Positions 63,339 through 64,000 of a stretch of 64,000 nt of DNA are shown piece after piece. Numbering within the stretch: the first letter of the stretch is position 1; each line of letters starts with the position of its first letter. A program made the position numbers and the translations under genes. Under the pieces are notes generated by a model. That model had not been told where the DNA came from, ran no database searches, and saw nothing but the letters and a program-made list of their open reading frames with translations. Origin of the DNA: Prorocentrum cordatum (taxonomy: Eukaryota; Sar; Dinophyceae; Prorocentrales; Prorocentraceae); NCBI GenBank assembly GCA_963575745.1, contig CAUYUJ010005769.1:169290-233289 (forward strand), read 5' to 3'.

Positions 63339-64000
63339 ATGGTCTTGCGTAGGCCTGCGGCTGCGAGTTCGGGTTCCAATCCCCAGGTCAAGAGGCAGGC
63401 CAGGACTACGATCAAGAGGATCAAGTGCAGGCGATTCATTGGAAAGGGGCCAGCAGTTCGGCCTGACAGAACTTCGAGACGCATTCCCTTCGATGCCAGT
63501 GCGCCGATCGACCACCTCATTGGCCACTTAACGGACGAGCAACGACGTGATGTCAAAGAGTTCCTGTGCAGTAGTAAGCTGACTACAGTATCAGATTACA
63601 GCGGCTCTGGCCAACCTGAAGTAGTGATCCACCGATTGGCGACGCTGGTAGGCGCCAAGGAGGATCCAGAGTCGGACTGCATCACGTGCTTCAGAGCCTG
63701 CGACGTCCAACAGCATTGCAGGCGAGTGCTCTGCGACTTGGCGGAGGCTCCAGGCATGTGTGTGCAGACAGATATGTGCGACAGGCTTCCTTCAGAAGTA
63801 AGCGACTTGCTCAACAAGTTAATACGACGATACCAGAAAAAAGTACATCAAAGCCACGACGCGGGCAGGCAAAAAACATCACCCGAACCTCAAGAAAACA
63901 CTTGGCGACCGATTCGTGGACGAAGCCACTACCATCCTGAAAGAAAACATGGGAAAATTCGATCCTGATCTGACTGCCCCGTGTGCCAAGCACGCGACGG
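63339..64000 (+). CDS. C5-methyltransferase-like protein (dinoflagellate type), 5' part, apparent frameshift
   Basis: ATG at 63339 is the first in the frame after the DinoSL relic. The basic N-terminus (MVLRRPAAASSGSNPQVKRQ) is followed by a helical segment (IDHLIGHLTDEQRRDVKEFL) and CITCFRACDVQQHCRRVL ... MCDRLPSEVSDLLNKLI. That order is reminiscent of the SAM-binding motif I and following acidic strand of C5-cytosine methyltransferase-like proteins common in dinoflagellates, some carried by retrotransposons; this is recalled similarity, not a search. At 63834-63839 six A follow CAG. With five A the reading would continue QKKYIKATTRAGKKHHPNLK, TLGDRFVDEATTILKENMGK, FDPDLTAPCAKHAT to the window end, far more protein-like than the annotated frame, which stops at 63968. 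No intron is seen, as expected for a retroposed copy. The catalytic PC and later motifs, if present, lie beyond the window. Either a decaying retrocopy or a homopolymer base-call error. Confidence 0.5.

Noticed and set aside
63352-63395. B-box-like GGGTTCCAATCCC
   Set aside because: Falls inside a well-supported coding sequence and has no A-box or cloverleaf.

Overview
The window looks like nuclear DNA of a dinoflagellate. The direct clues are a near-complete relic of the dinoflagellate spliced leader at 63229-63246 (17 of the first 18 bases), an EAG/CNG-type channel exon, a gene ending in an RGG-box plus Ser/Asp tail, GC-rich codon ends, and long simple-sequence tracts crowded with small inverted-repeat elements. 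I cannot name the species. Intron ends are approximate because dinoflagellate splice sites are only partly canonical.

Layout. 0.2-1.25 kb (minus): exon of a voltage-gated cation channel carrying S1-S5. 1.3-26 kb: almost gene-free repeat country, with (ATC)n and (TCC/GGA)n tracts, a ~160-bp satellite (7.5-9.4 kb), at least eight families of short TIR/foldback or interspersed elements, some nested, and three or four orphan exon-like stretches (4.3, 9.7 and 14.1 kb). 26.3-37.4 kb: a ~5-6 kb block present twice in tandem, itself built from five kinds of tandem repeat and bounded by microsatellites. 37.4-38.6 kb: a (GGA)n tract, then (GCC)n(GTC)n.

38.86-40.49 kb (minus): an intronless gene for a secreted Cys-rich protein, interrupted by one in-frame TAA. 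41.5-53.1 kb (plus): a split gene, probably a transposable-element protein. Its exons carry two Asp motifs (WADATPQ, TTDMGTE), an RW motif, an ER..FS-like motif, winged-helix-like segments, a Cys/His cluster, and an RGG plus Ser/Asp tail. This is the best candidate for an undescribed system: a DDE/RNase H-fold-like transposase family of dinoflagellates. Its 3' end has been amplified into tandem intron-like units (53.1-55.1 kb), and a diverged fifth-kilobase-scale relative of one unit lies at 62.6 kb.

56-58 kb: a (CATA)n tract and a GC decamer array. 58.6-59.9 kb (plus): a possible three-exon gene. 61.6 kb: a likely first exon. 63.34 kb to the end: the 5' part of a gene resembling dinoflagellate C5-methyltransferase-like proteins, preceded by the spliced-leader relic (so probably a retroposed mRNA) and carrying one apparent frameshift.

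No operon logic applies. The genes are unrelated neighbours in a genome shaped by mobile elements, retroposition and tandem duplication. Single-base frame breaks should be read with care, because part of the second 6-kb copy shows clusters of one-base indels typical of poorly polished sequence.
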